A stretch of DNA of 64,000 nucleotides from Zarea fungicola. Its lineage: Eukaryota > Ascomycota > Sordariomycetes > Hypocreales > Cordycipitaceae. The notes under the pieces are model-generated. The model searched no databases. It was not told the DNA's origin and was given only the letters and a program-made list of their open reading frames with translations. Made by a program: the position numbers and the translations under genes. This document shows positions 23,314 to 33,859 of this stretch, one piece after another; position 1 is the first letter of the stretch, and every line of letters starts with the position of its first letter. The DNA lies in contig FWCC01000005.1 in the NCBI GenBank assembly GCA_900169235.1, forward strand, positions 62,001 through 126,000, in the 5' to 3' direction.

Positions 23314-24132
23314 TTAAATGGATGCTTTGAGAGCCTTGAAGACATCCTCACGACCACCCGTGAAGCGCCGCTCAGCAGTCTTCCAGTTGATGACTTTCCA
23401 AATGTTTTCAATATACGCCGCCTTGCCGTTGAGGTACTACAACAAACGCCGTTAGTACCTGTTTTTATATATACATATACAGATGTGTTTGTATAAAAAC
23501 CATCAACTTACCTGCAGGTAGTACGCGTGCTCCCACATGTCCACGCCAAACACGGGCGTCTCCGCGCCCACCACGGGGTCCTGGTCCTTGGTCGTGATGA
23601 TCCTCAGCCCATGTGTCGCGTCTCGGACGAGCCACCCCCACCCGCTGCCCTGCAGGCCGAGCAGCGCCTGCCCAAACGCCGCCTGAAAGGCCTCGAGCGA
23701 GCCCCACGTCTTGGTGATCTCGGCGAGCAAGGCCGGAGCGCTGGCGGCGGCGTCAGTGTCGGGCGAGGCGGCCGGCGCGAGGTTCTCCCAGAACAGCGTG
23801 TGGTTGATGTGCCCGCCGCCGTGGAACCGGATGGCCTGCTGCAGGGCGATTTGCCCGGCCACTTCGGCGGTGCTGTATGCTTTCAGGGCGCTGTTGAGGT
23901 TGGTCACGTACGCCTGGTGGTGCTTGGAGTGGTGCAGCTCCATGATTTGTTTGGAGATGCTTGGCTCCAGGGCCTAGACAGAGAAATGATGTTAGAATAT
24001 GAACAATTTTATTGTTAAGCATTTACACAAGTGCAATTCAGGCGATTCAGGCGATTCAGGCGATTCAGTGGCGGGGAGTTTACATACATCGTAGGCATAC
24101 GGGAGAGGGGGGAGTGAGTACGTCGCGGCCAT
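23314..24132 (-). CDS. Fe/Mn superoxide dismutase, cytosol-type, 209 aa
   Basis: Minus-strand exons 24132-24088, 23973-23512 and 23436-23314, all phase 0. The N-terminus (Met-Ala-Ala-Thr-Tyr-Ser-Leu-Pro-Pro-Leu-Pro-Tyr-Ala-Tyr-Asp) is the usual SOD start with no mitochondrial presequence, so a cytosolic location is likely. Metal ligands can be placed: His in the Leu-His-His-Ser-Lys-His-His segment, His in the Asn-His-Thr-Leu-Phe-Trp segment, and Asp plus His in Asp-Met-Trp-Glu-His-Ala-Tyr-Tyr. Trp-Gly-Ser and Gly-Ser-Gly-Trp-Gly-Trp are also present. It converts superoxide to hydrogen peroxide and oxygen. The fungal family suggests manganese, but the metal is not proven. Intron 1 carries a 9-nt tandem repeat. 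A relic of the 3' end lies at 21508. Confidence 0.95.
24036..24068. repeat. 9-nt tandem repeat inside SOD intron 1
   Basis: About 3.7 copies of ATTCAGGCG, perfectly repeated, within the first intron of the superoxide dismutase gene. It does not touch the splice sites. Confidence 0.9.
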
Positions 24133-24732
24133 GGTGAGTGATATCTTGCTTGAGCAACCAGATGTTAGATTTAAGATGCAAAAGTGAAAAGATGAAGATT
24201 TTGTTCAAAGAGCCACGCTCAAGTACCGCTCCTTGGCGCGAGACACAGTGGCATGTCAGTTACAAGCTACAACGCGCCTCGGCGATTGAGATGACATCAC
24301 CTACACCTCCTGCTATTCGCCAGAGCTCAGTAAATATTATAATCAGCTCCCAAGGTTGTTCTAGCATATTGTAAGCCTGTGCTCGTGGTTACAGCTTTGG
24401 TGGTGGCAATCTGGAGCTTTCCCTCTCAAACTTGCTCATAAAGGTTCACTAGTGGGTCAGCGTGGCTGGTGTGTCTTGTCACGAAACACTACTTGTGCAC
24501 CTTGAGAGAGTTTTCGGGACTTTAATAAAGATGAAGCTGTTTCACTTTAGAAAATGAGTTGGAATCGAGCAAGTTTATGTTTAGATGTGGTGGTGGCAGG
24601 TTTGTCTATAAGTGGGCGGCATCAACTTCAATCTCTCCAGTTCTACATCAACCAAGGCCGACAAGAAAGGCGTCAATAATATTCCCTTTCTATTTTTTCT
24701 GCCAATCGTCTCTCTGCAATACAGGATTTAAA
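24133..24732. other. Divergent intergenic region
   Basis: Separates the starts of SOD (-) and the 160-aa unknown gene (+), and so should hold both promoters. No gene and no clear box recognised. Confidence 0.5.
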
Positions 24733-25276
24733 ATGTGCGGCGGCCCGGAAACTGTAAATCGTCCACGAGGCGGCGCGCTGGTCGCTCTCAGCCGCCCTGG
24801 AGGAAGCTCATCGCGGAGCGCAGCCATCACGGGGGATCTCACATTTCACACACCCGGAAAGCCGGATTGCTTGGAGGCAACCCACGCGCGATTAGCATTT
24901 GATCATGGCAACCAAGAAGCGCATCTCCCTTCCGACCTTCATGTCGTCATTCAGTATGTCCACCCCAGTGATCAGCCGCCCTCTCCATACGTGGCTCACT
25001 AACATGGTGAACAGCACTGGAGGTGACTTGACCAAAAACGCGAGCGACTGCGGCCTCTTTCGCGAGATTCGACTGGCCGCAGCGACAAATTCAACAAGAG
25101 GTGCTTTTATCGAGTGGCCCCTGCAGCAGTCGCTCTCTCTTCAAGTGGGAAGTGACGGCATCATTGGGCGGCGCGTTTCTGTATACGCGGAGCAGGACCT
25201 GCAGGGTGACCAGGCGATCCTGGCGGAAGGAATTGTTGGATTTAACAGCTGGACAGCTGAGCGGGCGTCTCTATGA
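24733..25276 (+). CDS. Unknown 160-aa protein, one intron
   Basis: Proposed exons are 24733-24953 and 25015-25276. The intron has donor GTATGT, an ACTAAC branch and acceptor GAACAG, and phase 2 is kept across the joint. The protein begins Met-Cys-Gly-Gly-Pro and has a Gly/Ser-rich N-terminus. A compact, mostly beta-like C-terminal half follows (Ile-Glu-Trp-Pro-Leu, Gly-Arg-Arg-Val-Ser-Val-Tyr, Gly-Phe-Asn-Ser-Trp). No signal peptide or membrane segment is seen. I do not recognise it. The support is the quality of the intron and the continuity of a non-repetitive frame over it. It lies 313 bp upstream of the Zn2Cys6 regulator on the same strand. Confidence 0.45.
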
Positions 25277-25589
25277 TTTTTTCCTTTGCTTACACTCTGC
25301 TTTCACTCGACTCACCGGCCGAGTATAACCGGCGTCGGCCTACACTCCAGGCGTTGAGTTCAGCGACTGGCCGTCAGCAAAGGCACAACAGGCTGACTGT
25401 AATGACATAAATAATAATGAAACCCATACAGCGAATCTATAATTTATTGAAAACTTCTGCAAATAACCCCAGAAGGCTGGGTGTCTGTCACGTGATGCAT
25501 TTGGATTTGTCAGCTCTCCATGCCCGAATGAGGCGATTCCCAAGTCATCAGCACACACATTTCTCAATGGCCGTAGAGGAGAAAAATAA
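25277..25589. promoter_or_regulatory. Upstream region of the Zn2Cys6 regulator
   Basis: 313 bp between the 160-aa gene and the regulator start at 25590. No other gene seen. An in-frame TAA directly upstream of 25590 supports that start. Confidence 0.4.
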
Positions 25590-27498
25590 ATGTCTTTCCC
25601 CGCCAAATCAAGAGATGTATGCACTGGCTGTCGCTCCAGGAAGAAGAAATGTGACGTACGCGCATAAATCAATGCAGCTCGTAGACAGCTTGCTGATTCT
25701 CTCCGTCTAGGGAACACGGCCATCATGCGCGGCATGTCTGAAGCGCGGCGGCATCTGCGTTTACACGCCGCCCCCTACCAATACACAGCTGACATTTGCT
25801 GGCGATAGCTGGTTTGCATCAGATGGCATGGACGCAGTCCTGGCGGACATGGCCTCCTGGCCGCAACAGGGCATTGCCGGCAACGCTGGGCTGCAAAGCG
25901 CAGCAGCGGTTGCACCGTTTATGGATGTCCAGCTCACAGAAGCATCGTCATGGCTGGGCATGGAAAGTGGAATTCCCATGCATGATACGCTGCAGGGGAA
26001 TCTCACGCCAGAAGCTTCGAGTCCAAGCTCGCAGAACGAGCCGCCGATGCCGTCCATGGATGTTCTGCTGGACTTGATTGACGTGTTTTTTGAGAGATTT
26101 TACCAAAATCTACCCATAATACACAGGGGAAAACTGGTCTCGCGACTGAAAAACTACGGATTTGAGGGCGTACCGTGCATTCTCCTCTACGCCATCATGA
26201 CGCTCGCCTCGGGCGCACATGCAAACCCGCAAATCCGCGAGAACCAGCCCCACTGGCGCGCACTCGCCCGTGCCGCCTTTAAAAAGCTGCTGCCCACGGA
26301 AAAGCACCCCCTGGAGACCCTGCAGGCGGCAGTCATTCTCATCTTTGACGCGCCTCTGCAGGGCGACTACCCCGTCACATGGGTGATGCTCGGGGAGGCG
26401 TGGCGCAAGGCCGCCGTGATTGGCTACCACCAAGTCGACGCCGAGGACAACGAAGTGCTGGTGCAGTATCTAGGGACCGTGGCAGGTCTGAATTGGGTTG
26501 AGAGGGAAGAGTGTCGGCGGGTCGTCTGGATGTTCTTCATCCTTGATAGGGGCCTGTGCTATCCCATTGGCATGGTGCACGCCGTGGATGACCGGCGCAT
26601 GGTCATCAACTTCCCAATGCGGGAGGAAGACTTTCAGGGCGCAGAGGAGCCCACCATCACCGCGGCTGCTGTGGCTCCCATACTGACGTACACGCACAAC
26701 TTGGATCGCCTCATTACGAGAGTCGAGGAGCACGGGCGGCGCAAGGCAGGCACCACGTTGCACTACATCATCCTGGCGTACGTTCTTCTCGGCCGTGTCA
26801 CGGAGGAGGTCTATTCACGGGATCCGGAATACCAGGAGCGGAAGGAGGTGCTCGATTCGCTGGTGGAGCGACTGGTTCACATCCGCCTCATTCTGCCGGG
26901 GTACGCGACCGATTTGGGCGTCGCCGACGCGCGAGACGTGCCGTACGTGATTTGGCTGTCGGCGGTCATGAGCGTCAGCACAATCTTCCTGCACCACAGG
27001 CCGCTGCGCAGGCACAACGGCGTGGTGGTGAATGCGGACGACGTGGCCGCCAACTGGCCGCATGCGGTGCTCACGGCGCGCAACACGGTGCAGCTGCTCC
27101 GCGACGGGTTTCGCTCGGGGTCGAGCGCGTCGATTATTCTGGCGCATACGGCGACGGCGGTGTTTGTGTGTACGAGGGCGCTCATCATGGAGTACATGTG
27201 CCCGCAACAACCAGCGGCCGCCACATCAGAAAGCGACAGCGGCGGCAAGATTGCCCGCAAGAGAAGACGGGACGCGGCGATTAGAGCAGATCTTGAGGTG
27301 CTGGCCGCAGCGAGCATGCAGGTTCACAGCTCGCTGGGCATGCTGGCGAGGAAATTCATTGCAGGATTCAAGTTTCACATTCGCTTGGGCGAGGACGCAA
27401 CACGCGAAGGCATGGAAGGCGGCGCAAGGAACTTGTTGAAGCGATGTGGAGACTGGGCAGCCGCAGAGGACGAAGAAGATATTATTATTCCAGAGTGA
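25590..27498 (+). CDS. Zn2Cys6 fungal transcription factor, 617 aa
   Basis: Exons are 25590-25655 and 25711-27498, phase 0. The intron (GTACGC to GTCTAG) splits the zinc cluster. When joined, residues 11-38 give the exact spacing Cys-x2-Cys-x6-Cys-x6-Cys-x2-Cys-x6-Cys, with a Arg-Lys-Lys-Lys basic stretch for DNA contact. From about residue 130 the fungal-specific transcription factor (middle homology) domain is recognisable: Phe-Tyr-Gln-Asn-Leu-Pro-Ile-Ile-His, then Trp-x-x-Arg-Glu-Glu-Cys-Arg-Arg-Val-Val-Trp and Asp-Arg (Glu-Cys-Arg-Arg-x-x-Trp is a common landmark). It is a nuclear DNA-binding regulator of unknown target. The convergent short-chain dehydrogenase, 88 bp away, and the upstream unknown gene are possible local targets, but nothing in the sequence proves it. 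Confidence 0.92.
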
Positions 27499-27585
27499 AG
27501 ATGGCAACCGCCACTAACCCCTGCTTTGTCTATTTCACTATATGCGTATATATACACCACTACTTTTCTGGTTTCCGGTTTGGAT

Positions 27586-28395
27586 CTAGTTAAACTCGGA
27601 AATCTCTTGGCTCTGGCCGACATTGCGGCCGCCGCTAGACTCAATCACCGCGGCGGTTATGAAGGAATCCTTCATGAGGTACAGATAGGCCTCGGCCACC
27701 TCCTCCACCCGGCCCACCGTGCCTGTGACGGTGTCCTTGGCATACGCATCGAGCATCGGCTGCGAGTCGCCCAGCAGGGACGTGCGGACCGCGCCAGCCT
27801 GCACGACATTGACGCGGATCGGCTTGATATCCACGGCCAGGCCGCGGGCATAGCCCTCGGTGGCCATGGAAACGCCCGAGATGAGGCTCAGGCCCGGCAC
27901 GGGCCGCAGGCCCAGACTGCCACCCGTGAGCGTGAAGGAGGACTTGTTGGAGTGGGCCGTGTATGTGGGGAGGTGCTTGGCGAGCACCAGGGCGCCCACC
28001 AGGCGGACAGTCATGGGGGCGAGGATGGCTTCGGGGGTGATTTCGCGCGCGGGGACCACGGAGAGGGCGTCGCCGGCGGTGTAGACGATGTGGTTGAGCT
28101 TCTTTGTGTTGTTCTCGGTGGCGGCGTCGAGCAGGGACACAATGTTGGCCTCGGTGGTGGCGTTGTTGGAGAGGTCGCAGGCGAAACCACCCGCCGCGGC
28201 GCCGGGTTGCAGGCCGATGGCGAGGGCGTGGGCGGCGAGCTGGGCGACGGCGGCGTCAATCTTGGTCTGGTTGGAGCTGCTGATGTAGACGGTCGCGCCG
28301 CTTTCTATGGCAGCTTCGGCGACGGCGTAGCCAATGCCAGAGGAGCCGCCAATGACGAGGACGCGGGTGCCTTGGAGCTTGTTGTACTTGGACAT
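27586..28395 (-). CDS. Atypical short-chain dehydrogenase/reductase, 269 aa
   Basis: Single exon. The N-terminal Rossmann motif Gly-Gly-Ser-Ser-Gly-Ile-Gly-Tyr (about residues 16-23) binds NAD(P). The usual Asn-Asn-Ala-Gly is replaced by Tyr-Thr-Ala-Gly. A Gly-Gly-Ser in the expected place of the catalytic Ser is present. When the Glu-Gly-Tyr-Ala-Arg-Gly-Leu-Ala-Val-Asp helix and the following Ile-Arg-Val-Asn strand are aligned with classical members, the Tyr and Lys of the Tyr-x3-Lys motif are Ile and Ser. It may therefore use a different mechanism, act without catalysis, or catalyse a reaction such as isomerisation. It is convergent with the Zn2Cys6 regulator. No substrate can be named. Confidence 0.85.
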   Translation of the reverse strand: MSKYNKLQGTRVLVIGGSSGIGYAVAEAAIESGATVYISSSNQTKIDAAVAQLAAHALAIGLQPGAAAGGFACDLSNNATTEANIVSLLDAATENNTKKLNHIVYTAGDALSVVPAREITPEAILAPMTVRLVGALVLAKHLPTYTAHSNKSSFTLTGGSLGLRPVPGLSLISGVSMATEGYARGLAVDIKPIRVNVVQAGAVRTSLLGDSQPMLDAYAKDTVTGTVGRVEEVAEAYLYLMKDSFITAAVIESSGGRNVGQSQEISEFN

Positions 28396-29324
28396 GATGT
28401 TAAAAGTAAGCTTATTGGTGGATGGTGAGAGGACTAGATGGTGAGGTTGAATGATGATATGAGATGTGATGAATTGGATTTAAAGGATTTTCCTGGTGAA
28501 AGACGTAGTATTTATAAGTCTGCGCATACTCGTAGATCTTTTATTTGTGCTGCCGGACAACTTGCAGCCGGAGCGGCGGCGACGATGGATCCACAAGCGG
28601 CGCCGCTCCGCATCGGACCCACTGTCGCCGCTCGCTGTCGCCGCTCCTTGTCGCCGTGTCGCCGCTCTCGGTCCAGGGGCATCCCTTGCATTCGAAGAAG
28701 AAAGTGCTGCGACGGCGGACTTAAGGTGACTCAAACTCCTGAAGTGCAGCAAAGCTCCATTATGACGTGCTTTGATTCATTGACGCACAATGCAACAGGT
28801 TGGGCCTGAATCACACTGACATCCCCACCACCAGCGCCGCAACAAGCATTCGCGGCCCTACAAGACATGTTCAGTATCCAACGTCAGCGTAGCTCTGGTT
28901 CACGATCTTGGTGATTCGCCGATTCTGTTACTAGCCGACTGGCTAGCAGGGTAGTTTTTTAAAGACCATAACGTAATTGGATGGAGCATTGTAGAAATCG
29001 GCCTCATGAAGGCAGTCCCCGCACTGCCACACCCCAGCCACCCGCTAGCTCGCTAGGCACCAACCTCGTGGCGCGAGCTCACCACCGTTAATTTTCAATC
29101 GCAACTTCTTCTATCCTTGAACAAAAGCAGACCAGATATCGTTTTATTCTGCAAGGATTCCTTCATTTTCCCAATTTTAGTCGGTGCCTCCAGTGTTGGG
29201 TTGAGGCTCATCTCACTACACACACATGGTATGAGATACAAGACACAGGCGGTGCCCAACTGTCGGAACCTGACCGCCGCTTGTTTGCTTTTGCCTCGCC
29301 TGCGCCAATTGTGCGACCGCACCG
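28396..29324. other. Divergent intergenic region with GCC-type simple sequence
   Basis: Between SDR (-) and the Mug113-like gene (+). A block at about 28560-28680 is made of GCCGCT/GTCGCC-type repeats and gives spurious Arg-rich frames. No gene supported. Confidence 0.55.
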
Positions 29325-30851
29325 ATGCCGTTTGTCGCAAATACACCCGAGTCGCTCATTGCTCGCTCCGACTCCAAGGACCCCAAGTCGACATGTCGCG
29401 GCATCACCTCTGCAGGCCGCCCGTGCCGCCGGCCACTCGGCACACGCTCACCGTCAGACGCAGCGACGGAGCGGTATGGCGGCCGCGGCACACGGCTGCT
29501 GGACGCTGTTCCAGACGATGACCCTGCCGATGAGAACTTGTACTGCTGGCAGCACAAGGAGCAGGCGAGTCTTTCTGCGCGATCCAGTCCTGGGCCCAAG
29601 GGCAGCATCGCGGTCCCAACCATTCGTGAGGAGCGGACCAGTCTGGATACACTGGCGGATAGGCTGGGGCTGGTGGATATCGCCAAGAGACACTCTGCTG
29701 CCGCAGATGCCAGGAAGCAGAGCAAAAAGTCTTCCGGGAGACGGCCCGGTGCAGGAGCAACTGGCTCAGCTGCGTATACGGGTGGACCAAGCAAACCGAC
29801 GACGACGACGCGGCCGCCGCCAAGGAAGAAGCAGACAGCGACCGCAAGCCAGCTCACATGCTGCTTCTGCTTTAGCATCCCTATTGAACAAGTCGACGAG
29901 AAGCAGCATGATGAATCAGAGAAGACGAAGCCAAGGCCGAAACCGCCCATGGACCAGCCGTATCAGCAGCAGCCGAGACCGACATACCAGCCCCAACGGC
30001 CATCCACGGCGTCTTATCAAGGCTACGACCGGCCGTCGCCGTCAAAACACCAGCGCCCAGCGCAGCAGCAGCCGACGTCACCAGCCAAGAGTTATCGGTC
30101 GGCAACGTCCATCACGGCGCAGATGAAGGACCTCATCCCAGACACCCTCAACGCCGCCACCGCCGCGCAGCTCATGGCCGAGCTCGTCCGCCCGCTGGCC
30201 GAGTCGGACGAGCCGGGGTACATTTACATGTTTTGGCTCGTACAGGATACACAACCACAACCCCCAACCCCCTCACCCTCCTCCTCCGCCTTGCAACAAC
30301 GACAACGCGCACCCGTCGAAGCAGCACGCTCACTGCTCGCGCCGCCGCCCCCTCCTTCCATGGCCGCGCGTGGCCGGCGTGCCAGCGACGCCGTCTCGTG
30401 GTATGCTTCGCAGTCATCGACCAAAGGGACCAACGGGGGCAGTGACAAAGCCACATCATCGATGCTGCTCAAGATTGGCCGCGCCGCGAATGTCCAGCGG
30501 CGCATGAACCAGTGGCAGCGACAGTGCGGGTACGACGTCGAGGTGCTGCGGTACTACCCCTACGCCTCGTCCTCCTCCACGCCGACGCCGTCACCGTCGC
30601 CATCCCCGCGGCGTGGGAGCGCCAGTGGGAACGGGAGCGAGTCGCCCGGCATGATGACGCCGCATGCGAAGCGCGTCGAGAGGCTGGTGCACATTGAGCT
30701 CACCGGCATGGGGCTGCGCGCGGAGAGGGAGGCGTGCGAGGCGTGTGGGCGGGAGCATCGGGAGTGGTTCGAGGTGGGTGCCACGCGGGAGGATGTGAGG
30801 CGGGTGGATGAGGTGATTCGGCGATGGGTGGAGTGGGATTTGTCGAGATGA
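29325..30851 (+). CDS. Mug113-like T5orf172 (GIY-YIG superfamily) protein, 508 aa
   Basis: Single exon. The N-terminus has a short Cys-rich module (Cys-Arg-Gly-Ile-Thr-Ser-Ala-Gly-Arg-Pro-Cys, then Tyr-Cys-Trp-Gln-His) like that found before this domain in other fungi. A long Pro/Gln/Ser linker follows. The catalytic-like domain begins near residue 298 with Gly-Tyr-Ile-Tyr-Met-Phe-Trp-Leu and is split by a low-complexity insertion of about 85 residues. It resumes with Leu-Leu-Lys-Ile-Gly-Arg-Ala-Ala-Asn-Val-Gln-Arg-Arg-Met-Asn-Gln-Trp, a Tyr-Tyr-Pro-Tyr strand, and the Glu-x-Leu-Val-His-Ile-Glu-Leu helix. It ends in Glu-x-Phe-type sequence (Arg-Glu-Trp-Phe-Glu-Val). Members are thought to be nuclease-related; S. 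pombe mug113 is up-regulated in meiosis. Activity here is unproven. Confidence 0.85.
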   Translation: MPFVANTPESLIARSDSKDPKSTCRGITSAGRPCRRPLGTRSPSDAATERYGGRGTRLLDAVPDDDPADENLYCWQHKEQASLSARSSPGPKGSIAVPTIREERTSLDTLADRLGLVDIAKRHSAAADARKQSKKSSGRRPGAGATGSAAYTGGPSKPTTTTRPPPRKKQTATASQLTCCFCFSIPIEQVDEKQHDESEKTKPRPKPPMDQPYQQQPRPTYQPQRPSTASYQGYDRPSPSKHQRPAQQQPTSPAKSYRSATSITAQMKDLIPDTLNAATAAQLMAELVRPLAESDEPGYIYMFWLVQDTQPQPPTPSPSSSALQQRQRAPVEAARSLLAPPPPPSMAARGRRASDAVSWYASQSSTKGTNGGSDKATSSMLLKIGRAANVQRRMNQWQRQCGYDVEVLRYYPYASSSSTPTPSPSPSPRRGSASGNGSESPGMMTPHAKRVERLVHIELTGMGLRAEREACEACGREHREWFEVGATREDVRRVDEVIRRWVEWDLSR

Positions 30852-31351
30852 ATTGAATGATGCATGATTGATGAATGTACAGCTTCACACACACACTCTT
30901 TCTTGGGTAAAGTTGAGCTCACGAATAGATGCCCCCTTTTTGCATAGTGCATTTCTTTTTAGCCTATTTGAAAAAAATCATTCCATTTTACTCTCCGTAG
31001 GACCACTGTCGACGATAATTGTATTACTTAACCCTCAAGGCCGATGCAGTGTAATGCTACCCACTGACATATTGGTGAACTGGGATGCATTCTTTGCTGC
31101 GCGTTAGCTATATGGTTACTTCTACCACTCCGCCTGGATACTTGCGAGGAATTTCTAGAGATATCTGGAGTGGATAGATCATCCATCAATCGAGTAACTT
31201 GGCCGAAACATCTCATTGGCGTGGCGGAGGCACATGGCCAAGCTGGATCACAATTTGTATTATGGCTATGCATCATCTCCACTCGTGACATATAAATTTA
31301 CACTAATTAATGGTCATCTCAGCTGGTGGGCGGCGACTTTTGTGAATGCCT
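30852..31351. other. Convergent intergenic region
   Basis: 3' flanks of the Mug113-like gene (+) and the opine-dehydrogenase-like gene (-). No gene seen. Confidence 0.6.
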
Positions 31352-32479
31352 TTATCGGCGCATAGCAACTCCGTCTGCTTCTGGTTGCTGGCCCCATCCG
31401 AATTCCATTATGGAGCAGAGTTGCCTTCCATTCATTCTCTCTAAACCAAGAGCAGGGAGGATATCATTCTCCGAGGCGAAATCGCGACCGTATGCCTCAG
31501 AAAGTATCTCCAGGCCCGCCTCGTGCACCTTCATTGGGCGTCCGGAGACCTGTCCAAGTAAAACCATGACAGCGAGGCTGAATGGCATCTCCAGTTCATG
31601 AGGAGAATCTTCCTCTGGCACTCCAAATAGGCCACCTCCACCAACTACATGATTCGTTTCCGTATATTTCATGGAGCCGTCTGCCGCGCAGGAGTACCGT
31701 CGTCGGTGCTTCCAAAGGTCAGGCGCCACAATACCAAAGGCATCTGCCACGGCTAGTCGTTCATCATCCAGGGCTTCTATTAGTCGGGTGACTGCTGCGG
31801 TACTGTCGGCACTGTGATTCCATGTCTCGCTCTTCTTCATACGGGGTAGGTTGTAGAGGGCAAGCGCGAGGTGTTTCTGCAAAATGTCGTTGCTTAGGGC
31901 TGCGGCCATTAAACCATCATGAACATAGAAACAGTTGCCAAAGAGTCTTGAGCATTGATCAACTATTGACATGCTAGATGACTTGGGCACGGCCGCAACA
32001 TCAATTTCAGAACGAATGCTGCGTATCGAGACCTTGCATCCGTCTGCTGTGCCGTTCAAGAGAGATCCCCCCCAGGCAAGGATTGGAATTTCATATGCTG
32101 GGATACCTCGCGAGGCCAGTAGGCGTGATAGGAATATCGCACCCACAGGTATATGACTGCTTATGATGACACTTTGTTTCGGCTTGATGCAGGCACCGAG
32201 GGCTGACAGGACTATTTCGTACGCGGCACCGGGTACGGCGACTAAAACGACAGCTGCGCCGGACACGGCCTCGGCGCACGTAGCAGCTACTTTGAGATTC
32301 GAGCTCTGCTGGAGCACGCCCTCAACCTCGACACGTACTGAGCCCGCAGGCAGGTTTCTGCGAGGCGACCAAGCTACCACGTCATGCCCTCGTGAGAGCA
32401 TCATTGCAGCACATCCCAACCCGATAGGGCCAGTACCGAGAACAGCGACTCGTATCGGGTCCGCAGTATTGTTTTCCAT
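31352..32479 (-). CDS. NAD/NADP octopine/nopaline dehydrogenase-like enzyme, 375 aa
   Basis: Single exon. An N-terminal Rossmann fold starts at once: Val-Ala-Val-Leu-Gly-Thr-Gly-Pro-Ile-Gly-Leu-Gly (about residues 12-23). The second strand ends Val-Val-Ala-Trp-Ser-Pro-Arg; the lack of an acidic residue and the Ser/Arg suggest NADP as a possible cofactor. The middle has Val-Leu-Val-Ala-Val-Pro-Gly and an Ile-Ile-Ser-Ser-His segment. The C-terminal helical domain contains Asn-Asp-Ile-Leu-Gln-Lys-His and Trp-Asn-His, matching the Asn...His active-site pattern of the opine dehydrogenase domain. Relatives condense amino acids with keto acids reductively. A 2-dehydropantoate-reductase-like enzyme is the main alternative. 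No cluster partners are evident nearby. Confidence 0.7.
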   Translation of the reverse strand: MENNTADPIRVAVLGTGPIGLGCAAMMLSRGHDVVAWSPRRNLPAGSVRVEVEGVLQQSSNLKVAATCAEAVSGAAVVLVAVPGAAYEIVLSALGACIKPKQSVIISSHIPVGAIFLSRLLASRGIPAYEIPILAWGGSLLNGTADGCKVSIRSIRSEIDVAAVPKSSSMSIVDQCSRLFGNCFYVHDGLMAAALSNDILQKHLALALYNLPRMKKSETWNHSADSTAAVTRLIEALDDERLAVADAFGIVAPDLWKHRRRYSCAADGSMKYTETNHVVGGGGLFGVPEEDSPHELEMPFSLAVMVLLGQVSGRPMKVHEAGLEILSEAYGRDFASENDILPALGLERMNGRQLCSIMEFGWGQQPEADGVAMRR

Positions 32480-33859
32480 CTTTTATCAGGCTTGTCTCTT
32501 CACCTTATTTTCAATCTTCTTTTCTCTGCAGGCTTTTGTATGAATGTTGAAATTATTCGAAAGCATGCAAACTAGGCTCATAAACTTGCTTGGAAAAGCT
32601 GTGCCTGGCCGTATTTGTTAGTTTTGAATAATAATTCGGTGGGTTACACGTGCAAGAGTTCGTAAATGACCATACCCGTAGTGCTGATCGGCCGCCATGA
32701 CAATAGTTGCGTTATGAAGAGCTAGTATCGAGTCATGCAGCCAACACATCAAGGCGTTCCCTGCCAAAGTAGGTCAACGGTCCTCCACCCGGCATCCGCT
32801 CCATCTTTTCCGTTTTATCCCTATGTCCGCAGAATTTAGCGTTCATACTAGAACTAATGGATCATGACTGACAAAAAGGCATGTATTATTTTCCACTAGA
32901 ATTTTTTAACGGTCAAACCGTCATCAATACGCTACACTAGCCTTAGAAGCGAAAACTATCCCAAATGAGGTTGCATGGAGCGGGAGGCTTACCCGTAGCG
33001 CCTTACTCAATGCCAAGACTCCGAACGGGCGCACGCCTGGAAGCTATCCGGTTATTAGGCGGTAAAGTTTACACCCAGTCATTCCGAGATCAATACGCCA
33101 CCTCATACATGTGGTTCAGAATAGCTCCATTGAGATAATGTTAGCAAATGACATGATATAGGCAGAAGTATAGTATGAAGAGACAAGGAAATCCCACATT
33201 CAGGGAAAGAATACATTAATTATCTATTTTCCAAGTAGTTACCTTTTTTGTTTACTAAAATTAATATAGTTGCTACTGCTTTTAAATTATTATTAACATT
33301 GAGTTGGTAAAGGTTGAATTGAAAGTAAAACAATTGATAGCGCTGCCAAATTGAAAAGGCTGCTTCCTTGTTGAGAAGCTGGTTATAGGAATCTGGGTTT
33401 TCGGATTCAGTGAAGCGTAGCCGCCCCTCTAGCATCGCGAAAAGTTCCGAATTGTGGCTTCGCAATTGTTGCCAGCAGGTTGACCGCTACCATTCTCGTA
33501 ACTACTGGCAGCATCACCCTTTACGTGTTTAGCCGATAGCGTAGTTTTAGGATACATGGCGACTTCTGACAGGTTGGTACTGAGTATAATCCTGGTATTT
33601 TGGTAGCAGAGACTGCTAGAGCCCTGGCTTTCTAGGTTTAGTTGGTCGACTTGGTATCCATGTGGTACCACGCCAACGTTATTTCAAGGGGACTACTGTA
33701 CAACTGGAGCGTCTGGATATGGATTAAAATACGGTTGCTGATACAGTCGTACTGGCTTGACTACAGCAGTGACTCAGAAACGGGGATGTTGAGTCAGTAT
33801 GGGCTGCATACGGAGTAGTTGCTGCTCGTGGACAAGTGTTAATACTGGTCCTGGTTAAG

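Noticed and set aside
33220..33671. Two overlapping minus-strand frames that might be a decayed transposon
   Set aside because: The sequence is not recognisable as any transposase, polymerase or gag and there are no LTR or TIR pairs around it.
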